Below are positions 51,965 to 60,079 of a stretch of DNA of 60,079 bases, piece after piece. A program made the position numbers and the translations under genes. The stretch comes from CAVCAD01 sp036653735 (GTDB taxonomy: Bacteria; Bacillota_I; Bacilli_A; RF39; UBA660): NCBI GenBank assembly GCA_036653735.1, contig JAVVTI010000002.1, positions 1 through 60,079 of the forward strand, written 5' to 3'. The notes under the pieces were generated by a model. That model made no database searches. It saw nothing but the letters and a program-made list of their open reading frames with translations, and was not told the origin of the DNA. Numbering within the stretch: position 1 is the first letter of the stretch; each line of letters opens with the position of its first letter.

Positions 51965-52663
51965 TTAATCCTTTGTCTTTAAGACTTCATATATCATAAT
52001 ACCAGCTGCAACTGAAGCATTTAAACTATTAATTTGACCATTTAAAGGAAGAGATGCTATAAAATCACATTCTTCTCTAATAATATTTTTAAGTCCTTTA
52101 CCTTCGCTGCCTATTACTAAAACAGTTTTACCTTTATAATCTATTTTTTCATAGGGCGTACCAAAAGCATCAGTACCTATAATCCAAAAACCTTTCTTTT
52201 TAAGTTTTTGAAGACTACTTCTTAAATTAGCTACTTCACAGATTTTAGTATTAATTAAAGCACCTGCTGATGTTTTCATAACAGTTGCATTAACTGCTGC
52301 AATTCTTTTATTAGGTATAATTATATAGTCTACTCCAGCACATTCGCAAGTTCTAATTATTGCACCAAAGTTATGTGAATCTTCTATATGATCAAGAACT
52401 ACTATAAATGAAGCTTTATCAGACTCTAAAACATCATCAAAAGACTTAAAATGATATTCAGAAATATCTAAAACTATACCTTGTGAATTAGTAGATACTA
52501 ATTTATCTACTTTTTCTTTAGTTTCATAAATAGTCATAATATCTTTAGACTTTATATTATGTAAAATCTCCTTATCATCGAAATCTTTATATAAATAAAT
52601 CTTCTTTATTAAATTATCTTTCTTTAATAGCTCTTTTGCAACATTTTTACCATATACTAACAT
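51965..52663 (-). CDS. rlmB: 23S rRNA/tRNA 2'-O-methyltransferase (RlmB/TrmH family)
   Basis: 232 residues. SPOUT-fold motifs: FIVVLDHIEDSHNFGAIIRT, KTSAGALINTKI, VIGSEGKGL and LPLNGQINSLNASVAAGI. It has the N-terminal RNA-binding segment of RlmB (VYGKNVAKELLKK). GGGAGGG upstream. Gene order with sigH supports the call. Confidence 0.93.
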   Translation of the reverse strand: MLVYGKNVAKELLKKDNLIKKIYLYKDFDDKEILHNIKSKDIMTIYETKEKVDKLVSTNSQGIVLDISEYHFKSFDDVLESDKASFIVVLDHIEDSHNFGAIIRTCECAGVDYIIIPNKRIAAVNATVMKTSAGALINTKICEVANLRSSLQKLKKKGFWIIGTDAFGTPYEKIDYKGKTVLVIGSEGKGLKNIIREECDFIASLPLNGQINSLNASVAAGIMIYEVLKTKD

Positions 52664-52732
52664 TTAAAAGCCCTCCCAATAAACAATATCATAACATATT
52701 TTAGCAAATAAACCTACAGGAAATAAAATATA

Positions 52733-53242
52733 TTATAAAATTTCTTCTAATTCATTAACACTTGTTATAACACTAAATACTTTATTATCAATAAATTTTT
52801 CTTTACTTAAAAAATCTATAAACTCAAGAAATTTATCATAGAAATGATCATAATTAAATAATACTATCTTACCATTAACATTATTAGTAAATACTCCCAT
52901 TATAGAAGTAAATAACTCATTTTGAGTACCAAATCCACCAGGTAAAACAAGTATAACATCACACTTCATAAAATATGATAACTGATCAAATATACTATCA
53001 CATATAATTGTAGTAGTCTCCTTATAGTTACTATCATCTAATTCTCTACTAAGAATATCTTTAATAGCTCCATTATTTTCTATGCATGATTGATAAAGTC
53101 TTTTCATCATACCAGTTTTTCTTGCTCCCATATATATTTCATAATTTTTATTTATACATACTTTTGCTACATTAGTACTAAGAGCATAATACTTACTATT
53201 TACACACTCACTTGATGAAAGAGCAATAAATATTTTTTTCAT
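52733..53242 (-). CDS. LOG-family (lysine decarboxylase-like) protein
   Basis: 169 residues. PGGFGTQNELFTSI is the phosphoribohydrolase PGGxGTxxE motif. The N-terminal GxRKTGMMKRLYQ corresponds to the GGGxxGLMG element but has diverged. Members release free bases or ribose-5-phosphate from nucleotide-like substrates. Shorter than most, so substrate use is uncertain. GGAGG precedes the ATG, and it follows trxB by three bases. Confidence 0.75.
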   Translation of the reverse strand: MKKIFIALSSSECVNSKYYALSTNVAKVCINKNYEIYMGARKTGMMKRLYQSCIENNGAIKDILSRELDDSNYKETTTIICDSIFDQLSYFMKCDVILVLPGGFGTQNELFTSIMGVFTNNVNGKIVLFNYDHFYDKFLEFIDFLSKEKFIDNKVFSVITSVNELEEIL

Positions 53243-53245
53243 AGT

Positions 53246-54145
53246 TTACTTACCTCCAGATATATCTTTTTTAGCACTTGTTGCAGCAATTGCTCCATCA
53301 GATGCTGCAGTTACTATTTGGTATAGTCCTTTATCAATAGCATCTCCACAAGCATAAATACCTTTAACACTTGTTCTCATACTATCAGATACTTCTATAT
53401 AACCTTTATCATTTATAATATCTATTTTATTTAAAAAATCAGTCATAGGCTCAAAACCTATATATACAAAAATAGCTTTTACATCTATTTCTCTTTTATT
53501 ATTTAGTACAACAGAACTAATTTTATCATTTAAGAGATTAACTGTTTCAATATCAAAAGGCTTGATAATTTCAATATTCTTACACGCTTTAGCATTATTA
53601 ATAAGTATTTCATCTGCTCTTAATGTATCATTTCTATTAATTATATATACTTTACTACATATATTAGCTAGGTATACTCCTTCTTCAAAAGCAGAATTTC
53701 CTCCACCTATTACTGCTACTGGTTTATTCTTATAAAGAGCAGCATCACATATAGCACAGTAACTTATTCCTTTACCAGTTAAATTAAATTTCTTTTCTAT
53801 ATTAGGCTTTTTCTTTTGTCTTCCAGTACATATTATAATAGTTTTAGTTTCATAAGTACTATTAACTGTTTTAACAATTTTTTTACTCTTAAGATTCTCT
53901 ATATCTATTACTTCTTCTATTTTATATTCTATTTCTTCATTTAAAATATGTTCAAACATTTTATATGCTAAATCAGGTCCACTTATATTATCGTATCCAA
54001 TAAAATTATCAACTATATTAGTAGAGTTAATAAGACCACCTGGGGCACTCTTTTCCAAACATAAAACTTTAAGACCACTTCTTTTTGCATATACTGCAGC
54101 ACTCATTCCAGCTGGTCCCATTCCAATTATTATACAATCATACAT
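53246..54145 (-). CDS. trxB: Thioredoxin reductase
   Basis: 299 residues. FAD site GMGPAGMSAAVYAKRSG, redox-active CAIC (about 133-136) and the NADPH loop VIGGGNSAFEEG, then GIYACGDAID near the C-terminus. It keeps thioredoxin reduced with NADPH; no trxA is in the window. Its place after lgt and before the LOG gene is close to the Bacillus lgt...trxB neighbourhood. Confidence 0.95.
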   Translation of the reverse strand: MYDCIIIGMGPAGMSAAVYAKRSGLKVLCLEKSAPGGLINSTNIVDNFIGYDNISGPDLAYKMFEHILNEEIEYKIEEVIDIENLKSKKIVKTVNSTYETKTIIICTGRQKKKPNIEKKFNLTGKGISYCAICDAALYKNKPVAVIGGGNSAFEEGVYLANICSKVYIINRNDTLRADEILINNAKACKNIEIIKPFDIETVNLLNDKISSVVLNNKREIDVKAIFVYIGFEPMTDFLNKIDIINDKGYIEVSDSMRTSVKGIYACGDAIDKGLYQIVTAASDGAIAATSAKKDISGGK

Positions 54146-54159
54146 AAATATTTCTCCCT

Positions 54160-54975
54160 TTAAAAGTTTTTAACTTTTTCCTTATCCTTAGTATTATATA
54201 AATCATTAAGTGCTGGTTTTTTAGATTGTATCATAATAAGTATAAAACCAGCAAAGAATAATATAATACTAACTACTTGTGCTATTTTAAAACTACCTAA
54301 CATAAGACTATCAGTTCTTAAGCTTTCTATTACAAATCTACCTACTGAGTACCACATTAAATATGTTCCTACTTGTTGACCAAGTCTTATATATTTGTAA
54401 TGCCTAATAGTTAATATGAATATAGCACCTAAAACACACCATAAACTTTCAAAGTAAAAGGTAGGAACTCGGTATAATCCATCAATAAGCATTCCATTAA
54501 TTACAGCACTGGGTATAAATAACTTATGAAGTGTTTCAAGTGAAGTAACAGGTCCATAGGCTTCACTATTAAAGAAATTACCCCATCTACCTATTGCTTG
54601 AGCAATAAGAACAAAAGGTACTGCTACATCTAGTACTCTTAATACACTTACTTTATACTTTTTACAATATATTAATATAGTAAAGAATCCAAAGATTAAT
54701 CCTCCATGCATAGCAAGTCCACCATGCCATACTTTAAGTATCTCTATAGGATTAGCAGCATAGTATTCCCACTGAAAGGCAACATAATATAACCTAGCTC
54801 CTAAGAAACCAAATATAACACACCAAAATATTAAATTAACCATAAATGTCTTATCAATACCAAACTTATAGGATTCTTTAACAATAAAAATACTTGCTAA
54901 AATAATGCCTATTATTATAAAGACACTATACCAAGTTATATTAAAATATGATGTACTAATTATATTAGGATTCAT
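54160..54975 (-). CDS. lgt: Prolipoprotein diacylglyceryl transferase
   Basis: 271 residues and seven membrane segments. Signatures WHGGLAMHGGLIFGF and GRWGNFFNSEAYG (Arg and Asn essential) are present. It puts the diacylglyceryl group on the lipobox Cys; the window has three clear clients (22071, 31335, 48720). It overlaps the yvlD-type gene by four bases (ATGA). Confidence 0.96.
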   Translation of the reverse strand: MNPNIISTSYFNITWYSVFIIIGIILASIFIVKESYKFGIDKTFMVNLIFWCVIFGFLGARLYYVAFQWEYYAANPIEILKVWHGGLAMHGGLIFGFFTILIYCKKYKVSVLRVLDVAVPFVLIAQAIGRWGNFFNSEAYGPVTSLETLHKLFIPSAVINGMLIDGLYRVPTFYFESLWCVLGAIFILTIRHYKYIRLGQQVGTYLMWYSVGRFVIESLRTDSLMLGSFKIAQVVSIILFFAGFILIMIQSKKPALNDLYNTKDKEKVKNF

Positions 54976-55364
54976 GCGTTATTCCTCTTAATAGGTTCTA
55001 CTATTAAAGAGTTAAGAATAATTTTCATAATACTTATAAATATTGCTATAAAAAAAGGTACAAGAAAACCCTCTATTATAAAGTTGCTTCCTAGTATTAA
55101 TGAAGTAATTTTAAGCACAAGTACATTTACAATAGGATATAAAATTCCTAGAGTCATAATAGTTATAGGAAGCATTACTATAGTAAGTATAGGTTTAATA
55201 GTAGCATTAAATACACTTATTAAAGTAGATGCAAGTAGTGCATACCAAAAGGATGATATATAAAACCCTTTAAATAAAACACTAGCAAGTAATAGTACTA
55301 ATGCAAAAACAAACATCTCCAAAATAATTTCAAATATTATATTAATAACTTTCTTTTCTTTCAT
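54972..55364 (-). CDS. YvlD-type (phage holin 4 superfamily) membrane protein
   Basis: 130 residues from the ATG at 55364 (AAAGGAT upstream); four membrane segments with the family signature SVFNATIKPILTIVMLPITIMTLGILYPIVN. In Bacillus yvlD is near hprK-lgt, so the context fits. Role unknown; not a phage element here. Confidence 0.85.
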   Translation of the reverse strand: MKEKKVINIIFEIILEMFVFALVLLLASVLFKGFYISSFWYALLASTLISVFNATIKPILTIVMLPITIMTLGILYPIVNVLVLKITSLILGSNFIIEGFLVPFFIAIFISIMKIILNSLIVEPIKRNNA

Positions 55365-55436
55365 AAAATATCCTTTCATAACTATTATAATATAAAACCC
55401 TTAAAGATAAAAGTACTTTTAAACAATTAATATATA

Positions 55437-57590
55437 TTAATTAAAAAATGTCTGTAATAAAGTCTTTCTCTTACTAGAATATAAATTCTCTACACTTTCA
55501 TTAATACTATCTATAGTACCTATTAAATATAACTTTTTCTTAGCACGGGATACCCCAGTATATAGTAGTTTATTATATAACATTCTTCTAAAAGAAGAAG
55601 AAAGTATAATAACAGTATAATCATACTCACTGCCTTGACTCTTATGAATACTTATAGCATATGCTAAAGTAAATTTATCATAATCACCTTGTCTATATGT
55701 AACTATTGTACCACTATAATCAATAAATACTTCCTCCTGTACTATCTTTCTAATATAACCAATATCTCCATTAAATACATTGTTTTCTACATCATTTACA
55801 AGTTGAAGAACTTTATCATTTTCTCTATATCTTTTACCATAATAAAATAATTCTTTCTTATTAATATCTTTAGGATTAAATATACTTTGCATAAAGCTAT
55901 TAATATTATCTATACCATTTATTCCACTATACATAGGTATTAATACTTGAAAATTATCTAAGGATACTTTCTTACTTATTATATCATCACATATATCCTT
56001 TAAATGTTCTTTAGTATTTTTATCATTAGATTCTATAAACATAAAATCATTATAATTATCAAACTTACTAAAATTAACTTGGTTCTTTATATCTATAGCA
56101 AAATCTATTATATAACTTCCTTCTTTTGCTCTATATATTTTATTTAAAATACACTTATTAATAATCTCACAATTAATAAGATCACCTAGTACATTACCAG
56201 GAGCTATAGAAGGAAGTTGGTTATTATCTCCTACTAGAATTATCTTAACATTATCTTCAAGTGCTTTAAGTAAACTTTGCATAAGAAATACATCTATCAT
56301 AGAACTTTCATCTACTATAATAAATTTTACTGTAGACTTATTTTTTTCATTAGTAGAAAAAGCTTTAGTTTCTTTATTCCAGCCTAAGAATTTATGAATA
56401 GTACTTGCTTTAATTAAAGTAGACTCAGCAAGTCTTTTAGAGGCTCTTCCAGTAGGAGCAAGACATGCTACATCATAGAAATAATTACAATGGGTTAGCT
56501 GTTCATATATATTAAGAATAGCCTTAATGATAGTTGTTTTACCAGTACCAGGTCCTCCACTTATAATGAAAAAATTATTTATAATAGAACCTTTAATAGC
56601 ATTAACTTGCTCACTATTAAATACTATATTATTATTCTTTTCATATAAAGATATTAAATTATTAAGTTTAACTGTGTCATAAGAGTCTTGTAGTTTTTTA
56701 CATAGCTTAACTCTTAGTGAAATATATTCTTCTGCTTTATAATAATCATATAAAGTAATATAACTTCCAACTGCATATATTCTTTTAAGACTTACTAAAT
56801 CATTTAGATACATTTTAAAATCACTTGTATTAATATTTTTACTAAAATATCTATTTACATTTATATAAATATTTTCTATAAGTGCTACAGTATTACCTGT
56901 TTTAATGCAAATTTCATTAGTAACAAACTCTATTAAAGCATAGATTCTGTTTTTAGATTTCTCTTCATTCTTTTTAAGAAATATACCATCTAACTTATCA
57001 AACTTAATATCATCCTTTAATATGTATATATCGCTTTCTATTATATTAGTAATATTACCCATATATTTACTAACTAAATTAAGGGATTCTTTAGTAGTAA
57101 AACCTAAGGAACTAAGGTACATAATAGTTTCTTCTTCTTTACCTATTTCTTTAAGTTTACTTCTTAAATCTAGCAAACGTCTATTACTTAATACAGTTGT
57201 GGGTATATCACTACTATCATTCTTAAGTACTTCTAAAGTCTTTTCTTTATATAATTCAGTTAATTTCTTGGCTGTTTTAATACCTATTCCTTTGAAAATA
57301 CCACTACTTAGGTAAACAACAATTCCATCTACATCTGTTGGAATCTTAACCTCGTAGCTACTAGTATTAAACTGATAACCATATTTACTATTATCAGCAA
57401 AATTTCCATGTAAAATATAGTCTGTATCAAGTTCTAATTTAATAAATACCCCAGTAATAATAGCACACTTACCAATATACTCCTTACCTTCATCAAAATT
57501 AGTATCTTTAACCTTAAAAACTGCAACACAAAAACCACTTCCTGTGCTACATATAATTTTCCTAACGTTTCCAGATATAAAATTTTCCAT
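55437..57590 (-). CDS. recD2: RecD2-type SF1 DNA helicase
   Basis: 717 residues. An N-terminal OB-like domain, a helix-hairpin-helix region (KGIGIKTAKKL, about 110-120), then Walker A GGPGTGKTTII (about 345), VDESSMID (Walker B), and the C-terminal IHKSQGSEYDYTVIIL and YTGVSRAKKKLYLIG blocks. It unwinds DNA 5' to 3' and acts in repair. There is no ribosome site before the ATG and a TATAAT box ends six bases upstream, so the messenger may be leaderless. Confidence 0.93.
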   Translation of the reverse strand: MENFISGNVRKIICSTGSGFCVAVFKVKDTNFDEGKEYIGKCAIITGVFIKLELDTDYILHGNFADNSKYGYQFNTSSYEVKIPTDVDGIVVYLSSGIFKGIGIKTAKKLTELYKEKTLEVLKNDSSDIPTTVLSNRRLLDLRSKLKEIGKEEETIMYLSSLGFTTKESLNLVSKYMGNITNIIESDIYILKDDIKFDKLDGIFLKKNEEKSKNRIYALIEFVTNEICIKTGNTVALIENIYINVNRYFSKNINTSDFKMYLNDLVSLKRIYAVGSYITLYDYYKAEEYISLRVKLCKKLQDSYDTVKLNNLISLYEKNNNIVFNSEQVNAIKGSIINNFFIISGGPGTGKTTIIKAILNIYEQLTHCNYFYDVACLAPTGRASKRLAESTLIKASTIHKFLGWNKETKAFSTNEKNKSTVKFIIVDESSMIDVFLMQSLLKALEDNVKIILVGDNNQLPSIAPGNVLGDLINCEIINKCILNKIYRAKEGSYIIDFAIDIKNQVNFSKFDNYNDFMFIESNDKNTKEHLKDICDDIISKKVSLDNFQVLIPMYSGINGIDNINSFMQSIFNPKDINKKELFYYGKRYRENDKVLQLVNDVENNVFNGDIGYIRKIVQEEVFIDYSGTIVTYRQGDYDKFTLAYAISIHKSQGSEYDYTVIILSSSFRRMLYNKLLYTGVSRAKKKLYLIGTIDSINESVENLYSSKRKTLLQTFFN

Positions 57591-57596
57591 ATAAAA

Positions 57597-57624
57597 ATTA
57601 TAACACGAAAAAAGAAATAAACAA
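57597..57624 (-). promoter_or_regulatory. Promoter of recD2, possibly leaderless
   Basis: TTGTTT (57619-57624), 16 bases, TATAAT (57597-57602) on the minus strand. The ATG begins at 57590, seven bases after the -10, so transcription could start at the first codon. Confidence 0.55.
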
Positions 57625-57666
57625 GTGTTTTAGTTAGATGTGGTTAAAAATTGCCTATTATTAAAA

Positions 57667-59163
57667 TTATCCTTTAATTAGACTTTTACCACTCATTTCT
57701 TTTGGAGTTTCTAAATTAAATATATCTAAAATAGTAGGTGCTATATCAGCAAGAGAACCAGTATGTTTTAATACATATTCTTTATTAGTAATAATAAAAG
57801 GTACTTTAGATGAAGTATGACTTGTTACAGGTAAACCATTTTCATCTATCATATATTCACAGTTACCATGATCAGAAGTAATAATAAGTTCATATTCATT
57901 ATTTAGTTTTTCATATATTTTACCTATACATGTATCACATATTTCTATTGCCTCTATAGTAGCTTTTAAATTTCCAGTATGACCAAGCATATCAGGAGCA
58001 GCAAAGTTTACTAAAATAAATTGAGTATTACTTTCCATTAGTTTAAGAACTTCTAGAGTGATTTCCTTAGTACTCATTTGTGGCACACTATCATAAAAAT
58101 CTACATCTTTAGAAGGTACAAGTACTTTCTTATAATTATCAAAATCTATTTTCCTACTACCATCAAAGAAATATGTAACATGAGCATATTTCTCAGTCTC
58201 AGCTACTCTTCCTTGAGATATACCACAGGAAGATAAATACTGTCCTAAAGTATTTAAGGTTTCATGTGATTCTATGGCAAAGGGAAGTCCTTTGTATATA
58301 TTAAATATAGATGCCATCTTTAAATTATTAAATTCTTCATGTTTAAACTCTTTAAAATCTTTATCAAGTAAAGCTGTAAGTAGTTGTTTCATACGTTCTG
58401 GTCTAAAATTAAAAAATATTATACCATCATTTTCCTTTATATTACTTTCTTTATCAATAATGCTTGGCAAAATAAACTCATCACTAATATTTTCTTTATA
58501 TGACTCTTCAATAGCTTCATTAAAATTATTATAGCTTTTTCCATCACCATAAACAATAGCATTATATGCCATAGAGGTTCTATCCCAGTTTCTATTTCTA
58601 TCCATAGCATAATATCTTCCTGTAATAGTACCAACTTTACATTCTTTTATATTCATAATATAAGTTTCTATTTCTTTTAGATATATTAAAGCACTACTTG
58701 AAAAACAATCTCTTCCATCTGTAAAAAGATGAAGATATATATTTTTAATTTGTTTATCTTTAACTAAGTCAATACATGCTTTAATATGTTTCACACTAGA
58801 ATGAACTCCTCCATCAGAAAGAAGACCAACAATATGTAGTGATGAATTATTACTTATAGTATGTCTAACTACTGAGAGTAACTCTTCATTATTAAAGATT
58901 TCCTTATTATCTATATTTTCATTAATAATAGATAAATTCTGTTTAACACATCTTCCACTACCTATTGTTAAATGACCAACTTCAGAGTTACCTACTTGGT
59001 ACATAGGAAGACCAACTGCTTCTCCTGATGCTTTAAGTTGTAAGTTTGGGTATGTACTACTAAGCATGTTATACACAGGTGTATTTGCTAGTTTAATAGC
59101 ATTACCCTTTTCTTCTTTTCTAATACCAAATCCATCTAATATTAATAATATAACTTTTTTCAT
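57667..59163 (-). CDS. gpmI: 2,3-bisphosphoglycerate-independent phosphoglycerate mutase
   Basis: 498 residues from the ATG at 59163 (AGAGGAG upstream; the ten-codon extension is unsupported). ILLILDGFGIR, the phospho-Ser motif in GNSEVGHLTIGSGR, NFRPERM, and the metal-binding SDHGNCEYM and TSHTSSKVPF blocks. It interconverts 3- and 2-phosphoglycerate using Mn ions; in spores it controls the 3-phosphoglycerate store. Confidence 0.97.
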   Translation of the reverse strand: MKKVILLILDGFGIRKEEKGNAIKLANTPVYNMLSSTYPNLQLKASGEAVGLPMYQVGNSEVGHLTIGSGRCVKQNLSIINENIDNKEIFNNEELLSVVRHTISNNSSLHIVGLLSDGGVHSSVKHIKACIDLVKDKQIKNIYLHLFTDGRDCFSSSALIYLKEIETYIMNIKECKVGTITGRYYAMDRNRNWDRTSMAYNAIVYGDGKSYNNFNEAIEESYKENISDEFILPSIIDKESNIKENDGIIFFNFRPERMKQLLTALLDKDFKEFKHEEFNNLKMASIFNIYKGLPFAIESHETLNTLGQYLSSCGISQGRVAETEKYAHVTYFFDGSRKIDFDNYKKVLVPSKDVDFYDSVPQMSTKEITLEVLKLMESNTQFILVNFAAPDMLGHTGNLKATIEAIEICDTCIGKIYEKLNNEYELIITSDHGNCEYMIDENGLPVTSHTSSKVPFIITNKEYVLKHTGSLADIAPTILDIFNLETPKEMSGKSLIKG

Positions 59164-59213
59164 TTTTATTCTCCTCTTACATAAGATTAACACATATCTA
59201 ATATTTAATAAAT

Positions 59214-59240
59214 AAAAAAAGAACTATATATATAATTCCT
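59214..59240 (-). terminator. Terminator after rpmF
   Basis: On the minus strand AGGAATTATATATATAGTTCT pairs imperfectly with itself, then TTTTTTTATT follows. Confidence 0.55.
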
Positions 59241-59248
59241 TTACTTAT

Positions 59249-59539
59249 TTATTTTATATTTTTTTCTTTAGTTACTTTAGTTTCTTTAGTTTTCTTAGTT
59301 TCTTTAGTTTTCTTAGTATCTATAACTTCTTCTTCAGGTTTATTAATATTAAGAACATCTTTTCCTTTATAGAAACCACAAACAGTACAAGCTCTGTGTG
59401 GAGCTAATGAAGCACCACAATTAGTACATGTTGTTATAGTAGGAGCATCCTTCTTTAAATGAGTCCTTCTTATTCTTTTCCTTGTCTTACTTATCCTTCT
59501 AGCAGGTAAAGCTCCAAATAAACAAATATTTAATTTCAT
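59249..59539 (-). CDS. rpmF: 50S ribosomal protein L32 with extended ends
   Basis: 96 residues, about 35 longer than usual. The core ALPARRISKTRKRIRRTHLKKDAP and zinc motif CTNCG...CTVCGFYKGKDV are clear. It has about nine extra residues at the N-terminus (MKLNICLFG; the ATG has GGAGGA and overlaps the yceD stop as ATGA) and a Lys/Thr/Glu repeat tail (TKKTKETKKTKETKVTK). Coupled to the YceD-like gene. Confidence 0.92.
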   Translation of the reverse strand: MKLNICLFGALPARRISKTRKRIRRTHLKKDAPTITTCTNCGASLAPHRACTVCGFYKGKDVLNINKPEEEVIDTKKTKETKKTKETKVTKEKNIK

Positions 59540-60012
59540 TTTTCTTCCTCCATATCTAGTATATTTTTTAAATCCTCTAACTGATTAGTCTTTATATTAT
59601 CAGTTAAACTCCATCCATCACCACTTGTTTTTATATGTATATTCTCTTTAACAATATGATTTGGCTTTTCTAAGATTATATTCTCCCACAAAATCGGTAA
59701 AATATCAAGTGTATTTCCAATTATTTTTACATTTTCATACATATTTTCATTATTTTCACCAATAGTACAGTTAATTTTAATATTAAAAGGATACATAACC
59801 TCCTCTAAAGATAGATCACAAAGTAACACCATAGTACCTGTAGCATTAATAAATATGTTATAAGTTCCATAATCTATAAAAGATATCTTACCTTGTACTT
59901 TAGTACTTTCAAGTCTTTGTATACCAGCAGCTTTAAGTAAAGTATCATCAATAACTAACTTTTCATCAACTATAATATCTTCATTTTCTATATTATCTAA
60001 ATTAATAATCAT
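59536..60012 (-). CDS. DUF177 (YceD) family protein
   Basis: 158 residues. Acidic N-terminus and the family pattern ATGTMVLLCDLSLEEVMYPFNI in the middle. Lies directly upstream of rpmF with a four-base overlap, the almost universal yceD-rpmF arrangement. It is linked to 23S/L32 assembly in other bacteria. It ends in TGA, again showing TGA is a stop. Confidence 0.9.
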   Translation of the reverse strand: MIINLDNIENEDIIVDEKLVIDDTLLKAAGIQRLESTKVQGKISFIDYGTYNIFINATGTMVLLCDLSLEEVMYPFNIKINCTIGENNENMYENVKIIGNTLDILPILWENIILEKPNHIVKENIHIKTSGDGWSLTDNIKTNQLEDLKNILDMEEEK

Positions 60013-60031
60013 AAGCTCCTCCTTATATAAG

Positions 60032-60060
60032 ATTATACATTCTATTTACATTTTTTACAA
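60032..60060 (-). promoter_or_regulatory. Promoter of yceD-rpmF
   Basis: TTGTAA (60055-60060), 17 bases, TATAAT (60032-60037), with GGAGGAG before the start at 60012. Confidence 0.7.
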
Positions 60061-60079
60061 GAATTATAATATTTTATTA

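Noticed and set aside
54972..55364. Prophage holin
   Set aside because: The YvlD family is a chromosomal membrane family, and lgt context and absence of other phage genes argue against a prophage.
1..60079. Mycoplasma genetic code (TGA as Trp)
   Set aside because: TGA ends the YlbE-like and YceD-like genes, and Trp is TGG in conserved proteins such as IleS and the MBOAT protein.

Overview
The window is about 60 kb of very AT-rich bacterial DNA. Gene density, Shine-Dalgarno sites and gene order (rlmB-sigH ... secE-nusG-rplKAJL-rsmC-rpoB-rpoC ... rpsL-rpsG-fusA-tuf, trmB near ytxH, yvlD next to lgt) are those of low-GC Bacillota. TGA is a normal stop (for example for the YceD-like and YlbE-like genes), so the mycoplasma code 4 does not apply. 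MurD, Lgt and lipoproteins indicate a walled monoderm cell. The window carries sporulation genes: sigK, sigH, spoVIF, ylbD-like, ylbE-like and a CotY/CotZ-like coat gene. My best inference is an uncultured, spore-forming (or recently spore-forming) gut-type member of the Bacilli, near the Erysipelotrichia/RF39-like lineages. The exact taxon cannot be read from this sequence.

Layout. 0-9.3 kb (minus strand): a pilin-like gene, spoVIF, der, a second (apparently shortened) pilin-like gene, a TasA-like secreted protein, ylbE/ylbD-like genes, topoisomerase IV (parC, parE) and a membrane protein. 9.4-15.4 kb (plus): tRNA-Ile and tRNA-Glu(TTC), a small orphan gene, an almost empty AT-rich gap with an odd minus-strand hairpin, murD, tRNA-Gln(CTG), gltX, tRNA-Glu(CTC), an M55 D-aminopeptidase and a Sua5/TsaC enzyme. 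15.4-23.8 kb: a CotZ-like gene, a membrane-anchored degenerate PTS EIIB domain, an orphan sensor kinase behind tandem Spo0A-box-like sites, a Tyr-rich peptide gene, a dead metallophosphoesterase, a CPBP protease, tyrS, ytxH/ytxG-like genes, trmB and a Met/Gln/Pro-rich coat-like gene.

23.9-43.8 kb is the ribosomal/RNA-polymerase block (tuf, fusA, rpsG, rpsL, rpoC, rpoB, rsmC-like, rplL, rplJ, rplA, rplK, nusG, secE). It is interrupted by a DUF4358-MBOAT-DHHW surface-acylation cassette with its own promoter. 43.9-52.7 kb holds sigK, a GLUG-motif protein, a type-2 ileS with a readable T-box (Ile specifier ATC), a lipoprotein, a secreted Gly-rich protein with about nine cysteine-rich repeats, sigH and rlmB. 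52.7-60 kb holds a LOG-family protein, trxB, lgt, yvlD, recD2, gpmI, rpmF and a yceD-like gene.

The main thread in Part 2 is sporulation control. Four coat or spore-type genes (spoVIF, the CotZ-like gene, the Tyr-rich gene and the Met/Gln-rich gene) all have AC-N16-CATA upstream, the layout of Bacillus sigma-K promoters. sigK itself has a sigma-E-like promoter, and the sensor kinase has two Spo0A-box-like sites 10 bp apart. Other points of interest are the Gly/Cys-rich secreted protein, the pseudo-metallophosphoesterase, the EIIB domain without its phospho-cysteine, possible leaderless genes, and a GC-rich hairpin that forms only on the strand with no gene. All function calls are by recognition of motifs and family sequence patterns; no database search was run.
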